Source: Jeotgalibacillus terrae
GTDB taxonomy: Bacteria; Bacillota; Bacilli; Bacillales; Jeotgalibacillaceae
Direction: 5' to 3'
DNA length: 36,661 bases
Assembly (NCBI RefSeq): GCF_016908195.1
Contig: NZ_JAFBDK010000026.1
Coordinates: 1 to 36,661 of the forward strand
Under the pieces are notes generated by a model. That model saw only the letters and a program-made list of their open reading frames with translations, searched no databases and was not told the origin of the DNA. Below, piece by piece: positions 24,821 to 35,417 of the stretch. A program made the position numbers and the translations under genes. The stretch's first letter is position 1, and each line of letters opens with the position of its first letter.

Positions 24821-24898
24821 GGGCTCCCTTTAAAGGGATCAATCGCAAATATCCGCGCTCCCTTGCGTTTTACACGCAGGAGGGGCGCTTTTTATTTT
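24821..24898 (+). promoter_or_regulatory. CTP-sensing attenuator of pyrG
   Basis: The predicted transcript begins GGGCTC. A terminator hairpin follows: GCGCTCCC (24855-24862) pairs with the GGGGCGC side (ending 24888), enclosing TGCG/CGCA, then a T-rich tract. In B. subtilis pyrG, low CTP makes polymerase stutter at the first Gs; the added G-tract pairs with a CU-rich terminator strand and prevents termination. CTCCCTT sits in the ascending arm here, as that model needs. The mechanism is inferred from start sequence, gene and hairpin. Confidence 0.78.
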
Positions 24899-25000
24899 TT
24901 ATAAAACTCTTTTTAACCGCATTGAATGATGTATACAAAGAGTTATTTTTTAATTCACGCATGAATGATTGGCGTTATAAGGTTTTATCTTATACACAGA

Positions 25001-26768
<1,768 letters not shown>

Positions 26769-26779
26769 TAGTTGACGAA

Positions 26780-26810
26780 CCCCCGCTGTGCAATTTGGCG
26801 GGGGTTTTTT
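26780..26810 (+). terminator. Terminator downstream of pyrG
   Basis: CCCCCGC (26780-26786) and GCGGGGG (26798-26804) pair around an 11-nt loop, followed by six T. Canonical. Confidence 0.92.
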
Positions 26811-26830
26811 AAATCCTTTTGCATCAAAAA

Positions 26831-26859
26831 TAGCTTCAGTGATGACGCGCAGATATAAT
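26831..26859 (+). promoter_or_regulatory. Possible promoter of the membrane protein gene
   Basis: A perfect TATAAT (26854-26859) lies 22 nt before the start codon. The -35 candidate TAGCTT (17-nt spacer) is weak. Confidence 0.5.
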
Positions 26860-26881
26860 GACCTAAAGGAGGTGGATCCAG

Positions 26882-27415
26882 ATGAAAAAGCTGTACCAAT
26901 GGTCAAATTGGAAAACCTGGTTGGTCTCTCTTATTATTTTTGCAGCATTTTTAGGATTCATTTTACCGAATGAAGCGGCAGAATCATCGCGCGTTACTGG
27001 AACCTCTGAATCACCGGACAGCTCATTTTTCTATACACCTGAAACACTCTTTTCCATTGCGGAAATTTATGGGGAAGAAGGAAGAGCGTATTATGTCCGG
27101 GCACGTTATACATTTGATATCATATGGCCGATCGCTTATTTCTTGTTTTTAACTACAACACTGGGCATTCTTTTCAAACCAATTCAGCGATCTAAATGGA
27201 GATACGCTATTTTATTTCCGTTATCCGGTCTGGTTTTTGATTATCTTGAAAATCTCAGTACTTCTCTCGTAATGAGCTTTTACCCGGAACGGCTTGATAT
27301 TTTCGCAACCGTTGCGCCGGTCTTTACTGCTGTTAAATGGACCAGTATCTATGCAAGTTTTGCACTCATTCCAATAGGCATCATCGTGTTTTTCATTAAC
27401 CGGAAAAAGTCATGA
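26882..27415 (+). CDS. Membrane protein of unknown function, 177 residues
   Basis: The product has about four membrane segments: WLVSLIIFAAFLGFILP (about 13-30), a second around 78-95 (IIWPIAYFLFLTTTLGILF), a third around 108-128 and a fourth around 152-172. A short extracytoplasmic stretch carries EYGEEGR-like acidic residues. AAAGGAGGTGGATCCAG is an unusually strong ribosome-binding site. It sits between pyrG and ywjG, where B. subtilis has no such gene as far as I recall. No family recognised. The gene ends in a shared terminator region with the convergent ywjG. Confidence 0.82.
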   Translation: MKKLYQWSNWKTWLVSLIIFAAFLGFILPNEAAESSRVTGTSESPDSSFFYTPETLFSIAEIYGEEGRAYYVRARYTFDIIWPIAYFLFLTTTLGILFKPIQRSKWRYAILFPLSGLVFDYLENLSTSLVMSFYPERLDIFATVAPVFTAVKWTSIYASFALIPIGIIVFFINRKKS

Positions 27416-27424
27416 CAACAAATG

Positions 27425-27458
27425 AAAAAAGTTCCTACCCGAAATAGAGTAGGAACTT
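27425..27458 (-). terminator. Terminator of ywjG (minus strand)
   Basis: AAGTTCCTAC and GTAGGAACTT form a 10-bp stem. On the minus strand it runs directly into a T-run, so it primarily ends ywjG; it may also stop the convergent gene. Confidence 0.85.
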
Positions 27459-27464
27459 CACGCA

Positions 27465-27983
27465 TTAATAATCCTCCAAAATCTCATCAAGCACAAACTT
27501 CACACCATGATACAGATACAGTGCGGCCATAAGAGACGGAAAGCCAAAACGTCCGCCAGTTTCATCAGGGAGCATGCCGCGAACAGTCTGGGTGTTCAGG
27601 AAGGAGTCTGCTTTTTCTGCGAGGTCACTTTCAGCATCTTTTACTTTGCCGGCAATGACGGCAAACGGAATCTCAGCTTCAGTAAGCTTCTCAGCAAATG
27701 CAAGCGCCTGCGGGTCAGTGGATCTCCGGGTGACAAGCAGCACGCGGTCTGCAACTGTCAGTGCATCAGCATCCTGCAGCTCGCGAACGCCCTCAAGCGG
27801 TTCCTCACCCTGCAGCGCTTCAGCTGTAATCCCGGCCATTTCGCCAAAACCTTTTATATAAATCGAACCGTCACCCACTGTTGCCTGGGCAAGCAGACGG
27901 GCTGCATTTTCGATCTCCATTTCTTCTTTAGACTGCAGTCTGCCGAATAATCCGGTCAGCTGCGTTGTAAACATTTTCAGCAT
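27465..27983 (-). CDS. ywjG: DUF2529 family protein YwjG
   Basis: The 172-residue product resembles B. subtilis YwjG, whose function is unknown. The pattern of LLVTRRSTDPQALAFAEKL and IPFAVIAG suggests a SIS-like sugar-isomerase fold. GAGAGGATGATTTAG precedes the ATG ending at 27983. It is on the minus strand, divergent from spo0F, in the same position as in B. subtilis. Its stop is within a few bases of a strong terminator. Confidence 0.85.
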   Translation of the reverse strand: MLKMFTTQLTGLFGRLQSKEEMEIENAARLLAQATVGDGSIYIKGFGEMAGITAEALQGEEPLEGVRELQDADALTVADRVLLVTRRSTDPQALAFAEKLTEAEIPFAVIAGKVKDAESDLAEKADSFLNTQTVRGMLPDETGGRFGFPSLMAALYLYHGVKFVLDEILEDY

Positions 27984-28018
27984 CTAAATCATCCTCTCAA
28001 AATCATACTCCAGCCAAA

Positions 28019-28025
28019 TGTCGAA
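28019..28025. promoter_or_regulatory. Candidate Spo0A box
   Basis: TGTCGAA matches the core 0A box. It lies about 30 nt upstream of the candidate sigma-H promoter of spo0F. In B. subtilis, Spo0A-P acts at spo0F through such boxes. Confidence 0.55.
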
Positions 28026-28053
28026 AAAGCGCACACGATTTCTTCATATATAG

Positions 28054-28080
28054 GAAGGAACTCATTCTTTTGTGTTGAAT
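28054..28080 (+). promoter_or_regulatory. Candidate sigma-H promoter of spo0F
   Basis: GAAGGAACT (28054-28062) resembles the sigma-H -35 consensus (RNAGGAWWW) and GTTGAAT (28074-28080) the -10 (RNNGAAT), with 11 nt between. Position relative to spo0F and the 0A box fits the B. subtilis arrangement. Confidence 0.55.
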
Positions 28081-28099
28081 GTACCATAAGTAGCGCTCA

Positions 28100-28128
28100 T
28101 TGAGAAACCATCCTTTTTCCTCTATGAT
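28100..28128 (+). promoter_or_regulatory. Sigma-A promoter of spo0F
   Basis: TTGAGA (28100-28105) and TATGAT (28123-28128) are separated by 17 nt, 67 nt before the likely GTG start. Confidence 0.7.
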
Positions 28129-28195
28129 AAAGAAGTGTACATAGAAATACGAACAATTGGGGTTGTGAGGGAATGACAAAGAAGAGGTGTATAAC

Positions 28196-28555
28196 GTGGA
28201 GAAAATACTGATTGTAGATGATCAATTCGGGATACGTATTCTGCTCAATGAAATTCTTGAAAAAGAGGGGTATCAGACTTTTCAGGCGGCGAACGGACCG
28301 GAAGCACTGTCGCTTTTAACAGAAGCGCCGGATCTTGTCCTGCTTGATATGAAGATTCCTGGTATGGATGGGATCGAGATTTTGCGCAAAATGAAAGAGG
28401 AAGATCCTGATATTAAGGTGATCATTATGACAGCCTATGGTGAACTCGGCATGATACAGGAAGCAGAGGCTCTGGGAGCGCTTACACACATTGCGAAGCC
28501 TTTTGACATTCAGGATATAAGAAACCTTGTCAAAGAGCATGCAGGGGTAAAATAA
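28196..28555 (+). CDS. spo0F: Sporulation response regulator Spo0F
   Basis: Spo0F carries phosphate from sporulation kinases to Spo0B in the phosphorelay that activates Spo0A. The 119-residue single receiver domain starts [19 protein letters not shown] and keeps the acidic pocket (Asp8, Asp9), the phosphorylation site Asp51 in [12 protein letters not shown], the threonine in MTAYG and the lysine in AKPFD. No output domain is present, as expected. The GTG at 28196 follows AAGAGGTG; an in-frame GTG at 28187 is possible. Its presence shows the organism is from a spore-forming lineage. Confidence 0.95.
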   Translation: MEKILIVDDQFGIRILLNEILEKEGYQTFQAANGPEALSLLTEAPDLVLLDMKIPGMDGIEILRKMKEEDPDIKVIIMTAYGELGMIQEAEALGALTHIAKPFDIQDIRNLVKEHAGVK

Positions 28556-28608
28556 CGCATCTTAATTTGAAAAGATAAGTTGCCGGCATGGTAAAATCCT
28601 TAAACGTT

Positions 28609-28617
28609 TGGTATGAT
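28609..28617 (+). promoter_or_regulatory. Extended -10 promoter of fbaA
   Basis: TGGTATGAT fits an extended -10 (TGnTATAAT-like). No good -35 is evident. It lies 63 nt before the fbaA ATG. Confidence 0.5.
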
Positions 28618-28680
28618 ACTAGAGAAAATGGTTGTACATTAGCGTACGTGATGCCGTTTATTTAAAGGAGGAAACAAATT

Positions 28681-29538
28681 ATGCCATTAGTATCAATGAC
28701 AGATATGCTGAACAAAGCGAAGGATGGGGGCTATGCAGTAGGTCAGTTCAACCTGAATAACCTTGAGTTTACACAGGCGATTCTTCAGGCTGCTGAAGAA
28801 GAAAAATCACCTGTTATTCTTGGTGTTTCTGAAGGTGCTGCCCGCTACATGAGCGGATTTACAACTGTGGTAAAAATGGTTGAAGGTCTACTTGAAGACT
28901 TAAACATTACTGTACCAGTAGCAATTCACCTTGACCACGGATCAAGCTTTGACAAGTGTAAAGAAGCAATCGATGCAGGTTTCACATCTGTAATGATTGA
29001 CGCTTCTCACGGTCCTTTCGAAGAGAACGTGGAAGTAACTTCTAAAGTTGTTGAATATGCACACGCTAAAGGCGTTTCAGTAGAAGCTGAGCTTGGCGTA
29101 GTAGGCGGCCAGGAAGATGACGTGGTTGCAGATGGCGTGATTTATGCAGATCCTAAAGAATGTAAAGAACTTGTAGAACGCACAGGTATCGACACACTTG
29201 CACCGGCACTTGGATCAGTTCACGGCCCTTACAAAGGCGAACCGAACCTTGGATTCAAGGAAATGGAGCAAATCGGTAACGAAGCAGGCGTACCAATCGT
29301 TCTTCACGGTGGAACAGGCATTCCGACAAAAGATATCCAAAAGGCGATCTCTTACGGAACAGCTAAAATCAACGTGAACACAGAAAACCAAATTGCATCA
29401 GCTAAGAAAGTACGTGAAGTACTTGCTGCTGACTCAGAAGTATATGATCCACGTAAATATCTTGGACCAGCGCGTGAAGTGATTAAGGAAACAGTAATCG
29501 GTAAAATGCGCGAATTCGGTTCATCTAGCAAAGCGTAA
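28681..29538 (+). CDS. fbaA: Class II fructose-1,6-bisphosphate aldolase
   Basis: This zinc aldolase splits fructose-1,6-bisphosphate into two triose phosphates in glycolysis and runs in reverse in gluconeogenesis. The 285-residue product has the zinc-binding [38 protein letters not shown], and the substrate loops [19 protein letters not shown] and [25 protein letters not shown] precedes the ATG. It lies between spo0F and tal as in B. subtilis. A long branched terminator follows. Confidence 0.97.
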   Translation: MPLVSMTDMLNKAKDGGYAVGQFNLNNLEFTQAILQAAEEEKSPVILGVSEGAARYMSGFTTVVKMVEGLLEDLNITVPVAIHLDHGSSFDKCKEAIDAGFTSVMIDASHGPFEENVEVTSKVVEYAHAKGVSVEAELGVVGGQEDDVVADGVIYADPKECKELVERTGIDTLAPALGSVHGPYKGEPNLGFKEMEQIGNEAGVPIVLHGGTGIPTKDIQKAISYGTAKINVNTENQIASAKKVREVLAADSEVYDPRKYLGPAREVIKETVIGKMREFGSSSKA

Positions 29539-29585
29539 ATTTGTCACTCGGTTTCAAGGGGTAGAAATTGAGTCATATCAAAGAG

Positions 29586-29657
29586 GCTGGCTCACAAACA
29601 GGCAGGCTGCTTATTCACCAATAAGCGGCCCAACCGTTTTTTGAGTCAGCTTTTTTT
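29586..29657 (+). terminator. Branched terminator downstream of fbaA
   Basis: An outer stem (GCTGGCTCA with TGAGTCAGC, one G-U pair) ends in seven T. It encloses a second hairpin, GCTGCTTATT-CACC-AATAAGCGGC. Size and layout are unusual for a terminator. Confidence 0.8.
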
Positions 29658-29673
29658 GAAGACTTATATAACC

Positions 29674-29806
29674 GGAATTGACCGGTGTTCCGAGCGGATG
29701 CTTTCCGCGGGGACGGCGGTAAGCCTCCTCGACGCTATGCGTCTGCGGGGTCTCACCTGTCCGTCTGCTCCCGCTGGAGTCACCGCCCTCCACACCGGCC
29801 AATTCC
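29674..29806 (-). repeat. Family A nested-hairpin element, copy 9 (minus orientation)
   Basis: Outer arms GGAATTG/CAATTCC with adjoining ACCGGTGT/ACACCGGC match. On the minus strand P3 is GCGGG/CCCGC, P4 GGTGAG/CTTACC and the apex GACGC-ATA-GCGTC. It forms a head-to-head pair with copy 10. Confidence 0.87.
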
Positions 29807-29870
29807 TTTATATGCAGGACAAAAATATTTGAAGTTAAAACACACTTTTCTTAGTTATTAGTCACACAAA

Positions 29871-30004
29871 GTTGATCGGAGTGGAAGGCGGCGACTCCGG
29901 GACGATTAGAGGGAAGCTGAGACCCCGCAGCCGAAGGCGAGGAGGTCTTATGGAGCCACAAAACGGCTCACCCAGGAAAGCGTCCGCCTGAAGCGCAGAT
30001 CAAC
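29871..30004 (+). repeat. Family A nested-hairpin element, copy 10 (disrupted)
   Basis: Outer arms GTTGATC/GATCAAC are perfect, but after GAGGAGG the 3' side of the core is replaced by about 26 nt that itself folds (GAGCC-ACAAAAC-GGCTC). The P3 partner CGTCC is missing. It ends 50 nt before the tal start codon. Confidence 0.78.
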
Positions 30005-30054
30005 GGTTATTATAGTAAGCACAAACCAAATACATAACAAAGGATGGGATCATA

Positions 30055-30699
30055 TTGAAATTTTTCATTGATACAGCAAATATGGATGAGATTAAAGAAG
30101 CACACAGCTGGGGGATTATTGACGGCGTTACGACAAATCCGTCTCTTGTTGCAAAGGAAGGTATTTCATTCCACGAACGGCTGAAAGAAATCACCTCATT
30201 AGTAGACGGTTCAGTCAGTGCTGAAGTGATTTCTCTTGATGCAGAAGGCATGATCAGAGAAGGAAAAGAGCTGGCTGCAATCGCACCGAATATCACCGTT
30301 AAAGTCCCCATGACACCAGATGGACTGAAGGCAACGGCTGCATTTGCTAAAGAAGGCATTAAAACAAATGTCACGCTGATTTTCAGTGCGAACCAGGCGC
30401 TGATGGCAGCGCGCGCAGGTGCATCTTATGTATCACCGTTCCTTGGCAGACTTGATGACATCGGACATGACGGAATGGATCTGATCAGCACGATTTCTGA
30501 AATGTTCATTATGCATGACATTAAATCAGAAATTATCGCAGCATCAATCCGTCATCCAATGCATGTCACTCAGGCAGCGCTGAACGGGGCACATATTGCT
30601 ACATGCCCATCAAAGGTGTTGCACCAATTATTTAAACACCCACTAACGGAAGCAGGAATTGAAGCGTTTCTAAATGACTGGAATAATCGTAAATCATAA
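30055..30699 (+). CDS. tal: Transaldolase (small family)
   Basis: Transaldolase moves a dihydroxyacetone unit between sugar phosphates in the pentose phosphate pathway. The 214-residue product is of the short TalB-unrelated class: [32 protein letters not shown], Schiff-base Lys83 in ITVKVPMT, and [20 protein letters not shown]. Translation starts at TTG 30055, preceded by AAAGGATGGGATCATA; no closer ATG would keep the conserved N-terminus. B. subtilis YwjH is the counterpart. A closely related fructose-6-phosphate aldolase cannot be fully excluded. Confidence 0.92.
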   Translation: MKFFIDTANMDEIKEAHSWGIIDGVTTNPSLVAKEGISFHERLKEITSLVDGSVSAEVISLDAEGMIREGKELAAIAPNITVKVPMTPDGLKATAAFAKEGIKTNVTLIFSANQALMAARAGASYVSPFLGRLDDIGHDGMDLISTISEMFIMHDIKSEIIAASIRHPMHVTQAALNGAHIATCPSKVLHQLFKHPLTEAGIEAFLNDWNNRKS

Positions 30700-30785
30700 A
30701 AATCCCTGCTTCCTTCGCACATGATTCAGCTCGAAATACACATGATAAAAAGACATAAAGCTGGTTCGGAAGGAGCTTTCAAGTA

Positions 30786-32072
30786 ATGGAGAAACTAAAA
30801 ATTGAAGGGGGCAATCCCCTTAGAGGAAACATCAAAGTCAGCGGTGCAAAAAACAGTGCAGTGGCATTGATTCCTGCGACAATTCTCGCAGACACACCGA
30901 CTGTCATTGAAGGTTTACCTGATATATCAGATGTTCATACGTTAAAAGCACTGCTTGAGGAAATTGGCGGAAGTGTTGAATTCGAAGATGGCGAAATGCG
31001 CGTAAATCCTGAAGGTATGGTGGCAATGCCATTACCGAACGGGCGTGTGAAAAAGCTTCGTGCCTCTTATTACCTGATGGGTGCAATGCTTGGTAAGTTC
31101 AAAAAAGCGGCAATCGGACTGCCTGGTGGCTGCTATCTGGGCCCGCGTCCAATTGATCAGCATATTAAGGGCTTTGAAGCGCTTGGTGCCACTGTTACAA
31201 ATGAGCAGGGTGCGTTATACCTTCGTGCTGACGAATTAAAAGGTGCCCGTATTTATTTAGATGTCGTCAGTGTAGGGGCAACGATCAATATTATGCTGGC
31301 AGCTGTCAGAGCGAAGGGTCAGACAATTATTGAAAATGCTGCAAAGGAGCCTGAAATTATTGATGTAGCCACACTCTTAAGCAATATGGGTGCGAATATC
31401 AAAGGCGCAGGGACCAACGTGATCCGGATTGAAGGTGTTGATGAACTTCACGGTACGCGCCATACAATCATTCCTGACAGAATCGAAGCAGGAACCTTTA
31501 TGATTTTAGCAGCGGCAGCAGGAGAAGGTGTGACAATTAATAATGTCATCCCGCTCCATGTCGAATCACTGATTGCCAAGCTGCGTGAGATGGGTGTGCC
31601 TGTAGAAGTGGGCGATGAGGATGTCTATATCGGAAAGTCGGAGAACCTGAAATCGATTGATATTCAGACGCTCGTTTACCCGGGATTCCCAACAGATCTG
31701 CAGCAGCCGATGACGTCACTCATGACCAAAATCCATGGCACTGCGATGGTGACAGATACGATTTACTCAGCGCGCTTTAAGCATATTGATGAGCTGAAGC
31801 GGATGAATGCGAATATTAAAACTGAAGGTCGTGCAGCGATTGTCTACGGTCCATCCGTCCTTCAGGGAGCACGTGTGAAAGCATCTGACCTGAGAGCGGG
31901 TGCAGCGCTTGTAATTGCCGGACTGATGGCAGAAGGTATTACTGAAGTGACTGGTCTTGAACATATTGACCGCGGCTACAGTGATCTGATTGAAAAGCTT
32001 TCAGGACTCGGAGCGGTGATTTGGCGTGAAGAAATGTCAGCTGAAGAGCTTGAGCAGGTAAATAACGCATAG
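30786..32072 (+). CDS. murAB: UDP-N-acetylglucosamine 1-carboxyvinyltransferase (MurA, second type)
   Basis: MurA adds enolpyruvate to UDP-GlcNAc, the first committed step of peptidoglycan synthesis. The 428-residue product has Lys22/Asn23 in SGAKNS, active-site Cys116 in [19 protein letters not shown], and RIEAGTFMI. It is full length. GGAAGGAG lies 10 nt before the ATG. Gram-positives often carry two MurA paralogues; position beside tal and glpX matches murAB (murZ) of B. subtilis. The cysteine means fosfomycin sensitivity of this enzyme is expected from the family. Confidence 0.95.
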   Translation: MEKLKIEGGNPLRGNIKVSGAKNSAVALIPATILADTPTVIEGLPDISDVHTLKALLEEIGGSVEFEDGEMRVNPEGMVAMPLPNGRVKKLRASYYLMGAMLGKFKKAAIGLPGGCYLGPRPIDQHIKGFEALGATVTNEQGALYLRADELKGARIYLDVVSVGATINIMLAAVRAKGQTIIENAAKEPEIIDVATLLSNMGANIKGAGTNVIRIEGVDELHGTRHTIIPDRIEAGTFMILAAAAGEGVTINNVIPLHVESLIAKLREMGVPVEVGDEDVYIGKSENLKSIDIQTLVYPGFPTDLQQPMTSLMTKIHGTAMVTDTIYSARFKHIDELKRMNANIKTEGRAAIVYGPSVLQGARVKASDLRAGAALVIAGLMAEGITEVTGLEHIDRGYSDLIEKLSGLGAVIWREEMSAEELEQVNNA

Positions 32073-32084
32073 TCCTTAAATAGT

Positions 32085-32114
32085 ATGTCATATTGAAAAA
32101 TAATGTGTTATACT
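32085..32114 (+). promoter_or_regulatory. glpX promoter
   Basis: TATACT (32109-32114) is preceded by TGT, giving an extended -10; ATGTCA (32085-32090) is a possible -35 with an 18-nt spacer. The predicted leader is about 26 nt. Confidence 0.6.
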
Positions 32115-32146
32115 GATTCATGACAAATCATGAGGGGATGATGGAC

Positions 32147-33109
32147 ATGGAACGCAGTTTATCAATGGAGCTTGTACGTGTAACAGAAGCAGCCGCTTTA
32201 TCGTCAGCAAGATGGATGGGACGCGGATTAAAAAATGAAGCAGATGACGCAGCTACAACTGCGATGCGTGACGTATTCGACACCATCCCGATGAAGGGTA
32301 CAGTGGTGATCGGTGAAGGCGAAATGGATGAAGCGCCAATGCTTTATATTGGTGAAAAGCTTGGTACAGGATACGGTCCCCGTCTGGACGTGGCAGTAGA
32401 TCCATTAGAAGGCACGAATATTGTTGCTTCAGGCGGCTGGAACGCACTTGCGGTCCTTGCCGTTGCAGACCACGGAAATCTGCTGAATGCACCGGATATG
32501 TATATGGATAAAATTGCAGTTGGGCCGGAAGCGGTCGGCTGTATCGATATCAATGCACCGGTCATTGATAATCTCAGAGCAGTAGCGAAAGCCAAGAATA
32601 AAGATATTGAAGATGTAGTAGCCACGATTTTGAACCGTGACCGCCACGCAAAAATTATCGAAGAACTGCGTGCGGCTGGTGCACGGATTAAGCTGATTGG
32701 TGACGGCGACGTGGCAGGTGCGATTAACACGGCATTTGATACGACTGGTGTCGACATTCTTTTTGGATCAGGCGGAGCTCCTGAAGGCGTAATTGCTGCA
32801 GTGGGTCTGAAGTGCCTTGGCGGTGAAATCCAGGGTCGTTTACTTCCGCAAAACGAAGAAGAAGCAGAACGCTGCAAGGCGATGAATATTGACGTCAGCC
32901 AGGTGCTGCGCATGGAAGACCTCGTTCGCGGCGATGACGCAATCTTCGCAGCAACAGGCGTGACAGACGGCGAATTGTTAAAAGGCGTACAGTTCAAAGC
33001 TACATACGGGGAGACTGACTCGCTCGTTATGCGCGCGAAATCAGGCACAGTCCGTTTTATCAAAGGAACACACAGCCTGAAGAAAAAGCCGAATCTTGTC
33101 ATGAAGTAA
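32147..33109 (+). CDS. glpX: Class II fructose-1,6-bisphosphatase
   Basis: GlpX hydrolyses fructose-1,6-bisphosphate in gluconeogenesis. The product is 320 residues from ATG 32147 ([20 protein letters not shown]). It shows the metal and phosphate motifs [39 protein letters not shown], and [14 protein letters not shown]. Three upstream in-frame ATGs exist (32120, 32138, 32141); 32147 has the right 9-nt spacing to GAGGGG and matches the family's N-terminus. B. subtilis YwjI occupies the same place. Confidence 0.95.
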   Translation: MERSLSMELVRVTEAAALSSARWMGRGLKNEADDAATTAMRDVFDTIPMKGTVVIGEGEMDEAPMLYIGEKLGTGYGPRLDVAVDPLEGTNIVASGGWNALAVLAVADHGNLLNAPDMYMDKIAVGPEAVGCIDINAPVIDNLRAVAKAKNKDIEDVVATILNRDRHAKIIEELRAAGARIKLIGDGDVAGAINTAFDTTGVDILFGSGGAPEGVIAAVGLKCLGGEIQGRLLPQNEEEAERCKAMNIDVSQVLRMEDLVRGDDAIFAATGVTDGELLKGVQFKATYGETDSLVMRAKSGTVRFIKGTHSLKKKPNLVMK

Positions 33110-33116
33110 CATCCGA

Positions 33117-33149
33117 AAAGCTCCGGGACAAACCGCTCGGAGTTTTTTC
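33117..33149 (+). terminator. Terminator downstream of glpX
   Basis: CTCCG (33121-33125) and CGGAG (33138-33142) pair, flanked by A and T runs, followed by six T. Confidence 0.8.
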
Positions 33150-33230
33150 TTCTGGTTAGAACTTTAATAACCTTTGTTCTGTCGATTTCGTAATTTTTCA
33201 CGTAGGTGGGCACTTATAGACTGATTCTGA

Positions 33231-33359
33231 GCGTTGATTGTAGTGTAAGGCGGTGACTCCAGCGGGATAAAACGGACAGGTGAGACCCCGCAGGCAAAGC
33301 CGAGGAGGCTCACTGCCGTTCCCGCGGAAAGCACCGCCTGAAGCGGAAATCATAAGCGG
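33231..33359 (+). repeat. Family A nested-hairpin element, copy 11
   Basis: P3 is GCGGGA/TCCCGC, P4 GGTGAG/CTCACT and the apex GGC-AAA-GCC. Outer arms TTGATT and AATCAT pair imperfectly, as in copy 5. It ends 35 nt before the rho promoter. Confidence 0.85.
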
Positions 33360-33393
33360 TTCTAGAGAGTCATCAAGACAGTTATTTTCACCA

Positions 33394-33422
33394 TTGATTG
33401 TCTGTATAAATAAGAGTAGAAT
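33394..33422 (+). promoter_or_regulatory. rho promoter
   Basis: TTGATT (33394-33399) and TAGAAT (33417-33422) are separated by 17 nt. The leader to the rho ATG is about 110 nt, long enough for the autogenous control known for rho genes; I see no clear structure in it. Confidence 0.7.
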
Positions 33423-33538
33423 AATGAATGACTTCAGCTACACAACCTCTATTTCAACAAGCTATCCTCACAAACAACATTCAAGCACAATAGATTCGCT
33501 GAAGAAGCATTTAAAAAAACAGAAGTGTGGTGTCCTTA

Positions 33539-34813
33539 ATGGAAGAATTAAAAATGTCGTCACTCGACAATATGAAATTAAAAGAATTATATGAGCTTGC
33601 TAAAGAGTACCGTGTATCTTATTACAGCAAGCTGACGAAGAAAGAACTGATTTTTGCAATCCTGAAATCACGTGCAGAACAGGAAGGTTTCTTCTTCATG
33701 GAAGGCGTTCTTGAAGTCATCCAGTCAGAAGGTTTCGGCTTCCTGCGCCCGATCAACTATTCTCCAAGCTCAGAGGATATTTATATCTCTGCTTCACAAA
33801 TCCGCCGCTTTGACCTGCGTAATGGTGACAAAGTTTCAGGGAAAGTAAGACCGCCAAAAGAAAATGAGCGTTACTTTGGACTCCTTCACGTTGAAGCAGT
33901 GAATGGTGATGATCCTGAAACGTCAAAAGAGCGCGTGCATTTTCCTGCCCTGACACCGCTGTATCCGGACCGCCAGATCAAGCTTGAAAACCAGTCGCGT
34001 CAGCTTTCAACACGCATCATGGACCTGGTTTCACCTGTTGGGTTTGGTCAGCGTGGACTAATCGTTGCCCCGCCAAAAGCAGGTAAGACGATGCTGATAA
34101 AAGAAATCGCCAATTCCGTTACGACAAATCATCCTGAAGCGGAACTGATTGTCCTGCTGATTGATGAGCGTCCTGAGGAAGTAACAGATATCGAACGTTC
34201 TGTTAATGCTGATGTTGTCAGCTCAACATTTGATGAAGTGCCTGAAAATCATATTAAAGTAGCAGAACTTGTACTTGAACGTGCGATGAGACTTGTTGAG
34301 CACAAGCGTGACGTTGTCATCCTGATGGACAGTATTACACGTCTTGCACGTGCCTATAACCTTGTCATCCCGCCAAGCGGCCGTACCCTTTCAGGTGGTA
34401 TCGATCCGGCTGCATTCCACCGTCCGAAACGATTCTTCGGTGCTGCCCGTAATATCGAAGAAGGCGGAAGCTTAACGATTCTTGCGACTGCGCTTGTTGA
34501 TACAGGCTCACGTATGGATGAAGTGATCTATGAGGAATTCAAAGGGACAGGCAACATGGAGCTTCACCTTGACCGCAGCATGGCTGAGCGCCGGATCTTC
34601 CCTGCAATCGATGTCCGCCGCAGCGGAACGCGTAAAGAAGAGCTGCTTGTACCAAAAGATCACCTTGATAAGCTATGGGCAATCCGCCGCGCACTGTCAG
34701 ATTCACATGACTTCGGCGAGCGCCTGATCCGCAAGATCCGCCAGACAAAAACGAATCAGGAATTCTTTGAAAACCTGACAGAAGAAATGAAGACGAGCGG
34801 CCGTAAGTCATAA
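33539..34813 (+). CDS. rho: Transcription termination factor Rho
   Basis: Rho is a hexameric RNA-dependent ATPase that ends transcription at untranslated RNA. The 424-residue product has the N-terminal helix bundle ([20 protein letters not shown]), a cold-shock-like RNA-binding domain ([19 protein letters not shown]), Walker [15 protein letters not shown] and Walker [17 protein letters not shown]. The Q-loop/R-loop region ([20 protein letters not shown]) is intact. ATG 33539 is preferred over GTG 33527 because it matches the family, though its ribosome-binding site (GTGGTG) is weak. The sequence is almost identical in pattern to B. subtilis Rho. Confidence 0.97.
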   Translation: MEELKMSSLDNMKLKELYELAKEYRVSYYSKLTKKELIFAILKSRAEQEGFFFMEGVLEVIQSEGFGFLRPINYSPSSEDIYISASQIRRFDLRNGDKVSGKVRPPKENERYFGLLHVEAVNGDDPETSKERVHFPALTPLYPDRQIKLENQSRQLSTRIMDLVSPVGFGQRGLIVAPPKAGKTMLIKEIANSVTTNHPEAELIVLLIDERPEEVTDIERSVNADVVSSTFDEVPENHIKVAELVLERAMRLVEHKRDVVILMDSITRLARAYNLVIPPSGRTLSGGIDPAAFHRPKRFFGAARNIEEGGSLTILATALVDTGSRMDEVIYEEFKGTGNMELHLDRSMAERRIFPAIDVRRSGTRKEELLVPKDHLDKLWAIRRALSDSHDFGERLIRKIRQTKTNQEFFENLTEEMKTSGRKS

Positions 34814-34829
34814 CTTTTCTAACAGAACC

Positions 34830-34879
34830 GCGCCTCCTTTCCGTGCAGGACTACGGTTTACTGCACTCCAAGGAGGCGC
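34830..34879. other. Strong hairpin after rho, no T-run
   Basis: GCGCCTCCTT (34830-34839) pairs with AAGGAGGCGC (34870-34879), and GTGCAG (34843-34848) with CTGCAC (34861-34866). The two helices are separated by a symmetric TCC/TCC internal loop. No T-run follows, so it is not a standard terminator. It might protect the rho 3' end or be a terminator that needs Rho. Confidence 0.55.
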
Positions 34880-34920
34880 TAAGTGATGGTAAAGTGCTTT
34901 AAGTTTATTATTAAACTCAG

Positions 34921-35046
34921 GTTGGTCGGAGCGGAAGGCGGGGACTCCGGAACGATAAGCGGGACAGCTGAGACCCCACAGCGCGAAGCGCGAGGAGGCT
35001 CAGCGACCGCCGTCCGGAAAGCCTCCGCCTGAAGCGCAGACCGACC
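34921..35046 (+). repeat. Family A nested-hairpin element, copy 12
   Basis: Outer arms GGTTGGTC/GACCGACC pair with G-U wobbles. P3 is GGAACG/CGTCC, P4 GCTGAG/CTCAGC and the apex GCGC-GAA-GCGC. It ends 35 nt before the rpmE promoter. Confidence 0.87.
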
Positions 35047-35080
35047 GTTCTCATATACCAAACATTTTTCAAATACCATG

Positions 35081-35109
35081 TTGCCTCACAACATTCAGCC
35101 TGCTATAAT
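35081..35109 (+). promoter_or_regulatory. rpmE promoter
   Basis: TTGCCT (35081-35086) and TATAAT (35104-35109) with a 17-nt spacer and extended -10 TGCTATAAT. Strong sigma-A promoter. Confidence 0.85.
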
Positions 35110-35131
35110 GTAAGCAGTGTGCTTGAAAGTT

Positions 35132-35176
35132 ATCTGGCACCATGCTAGTATGTAAGATACTTACTCTGTTCCAGAT
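35132..35176 (+). promoter_or_regulatory. Structured rpmE leader
   Basis: ATCTGG (35132-35137) and CCAGAT (35171-35176) close a loop holding a GTAAG-ATA-CTTAC hairpin. It lies 28 nt before the rpmE start. It may be an autoregulatory ribosomal-protein leader; the sequence does not prove this. Confidence 0.5.
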
Positions 35177-35203
35177 GGTTCAGGGCGGAAGGAGATGACT
35201 GAG

Positions 35204-35404
35204 ATGAAAACTGATATTCATCCAAATTACAAAGCTGCAAAGGTATCATGCACTTGCGGTAATGAGTTTGAAACAGGTTCTGTTAAGGAAGACATTCGTA
35301 TTGAGGTATGCTCAGAATGCCATCCATTCTACACAGGACGTCAGAAGTTCGCAGCAGCGGACGGCCGTGTTGATCGCTTCAACAAAAAATACGGTCTTAA
35401 GTAA
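35204..35404 (+). CDS. rpmE: 50S ribosomal protein L31, zinc-binding type
   Basis: L31 binds the large ribosomal subunit near the central protuberance. The 66-residue product ([20 protein letters not shown] onwards) keeps four cysteine-type ligands in CTCG and CSEC, marking the zinc-containing form rather than the zinc-free paralogue. ATG 35204 is 9 nt after GGAAGGAG; ATG 35195 in frame is too close. It has its own strong promoter and a terminator. The order rho-rpmE-tdk matches B. subtilis. Confidence 0.97.
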   Translation: MKTDIHPNYKAAKVSCTCGNEFETGSVKEDIRIEVCSECHPFYTGRQKFAAADGRVDRFNKKYGLK

Positions 35405-35417
35405 TTTTCGTAAATCA

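Noticed and set aside
28173-28211. 12-codon frame overlapping the spo0F start
   Set aside because: It has a partial ribosome-binding site but overlaps the spo0F start and control region; no independent support.
32344-33213. 289-codon frame on the minus strand opposite glpX
   Set aside because: It mirrors a strongly conserved gene, shows no family motif and has no ribosome-binding site.
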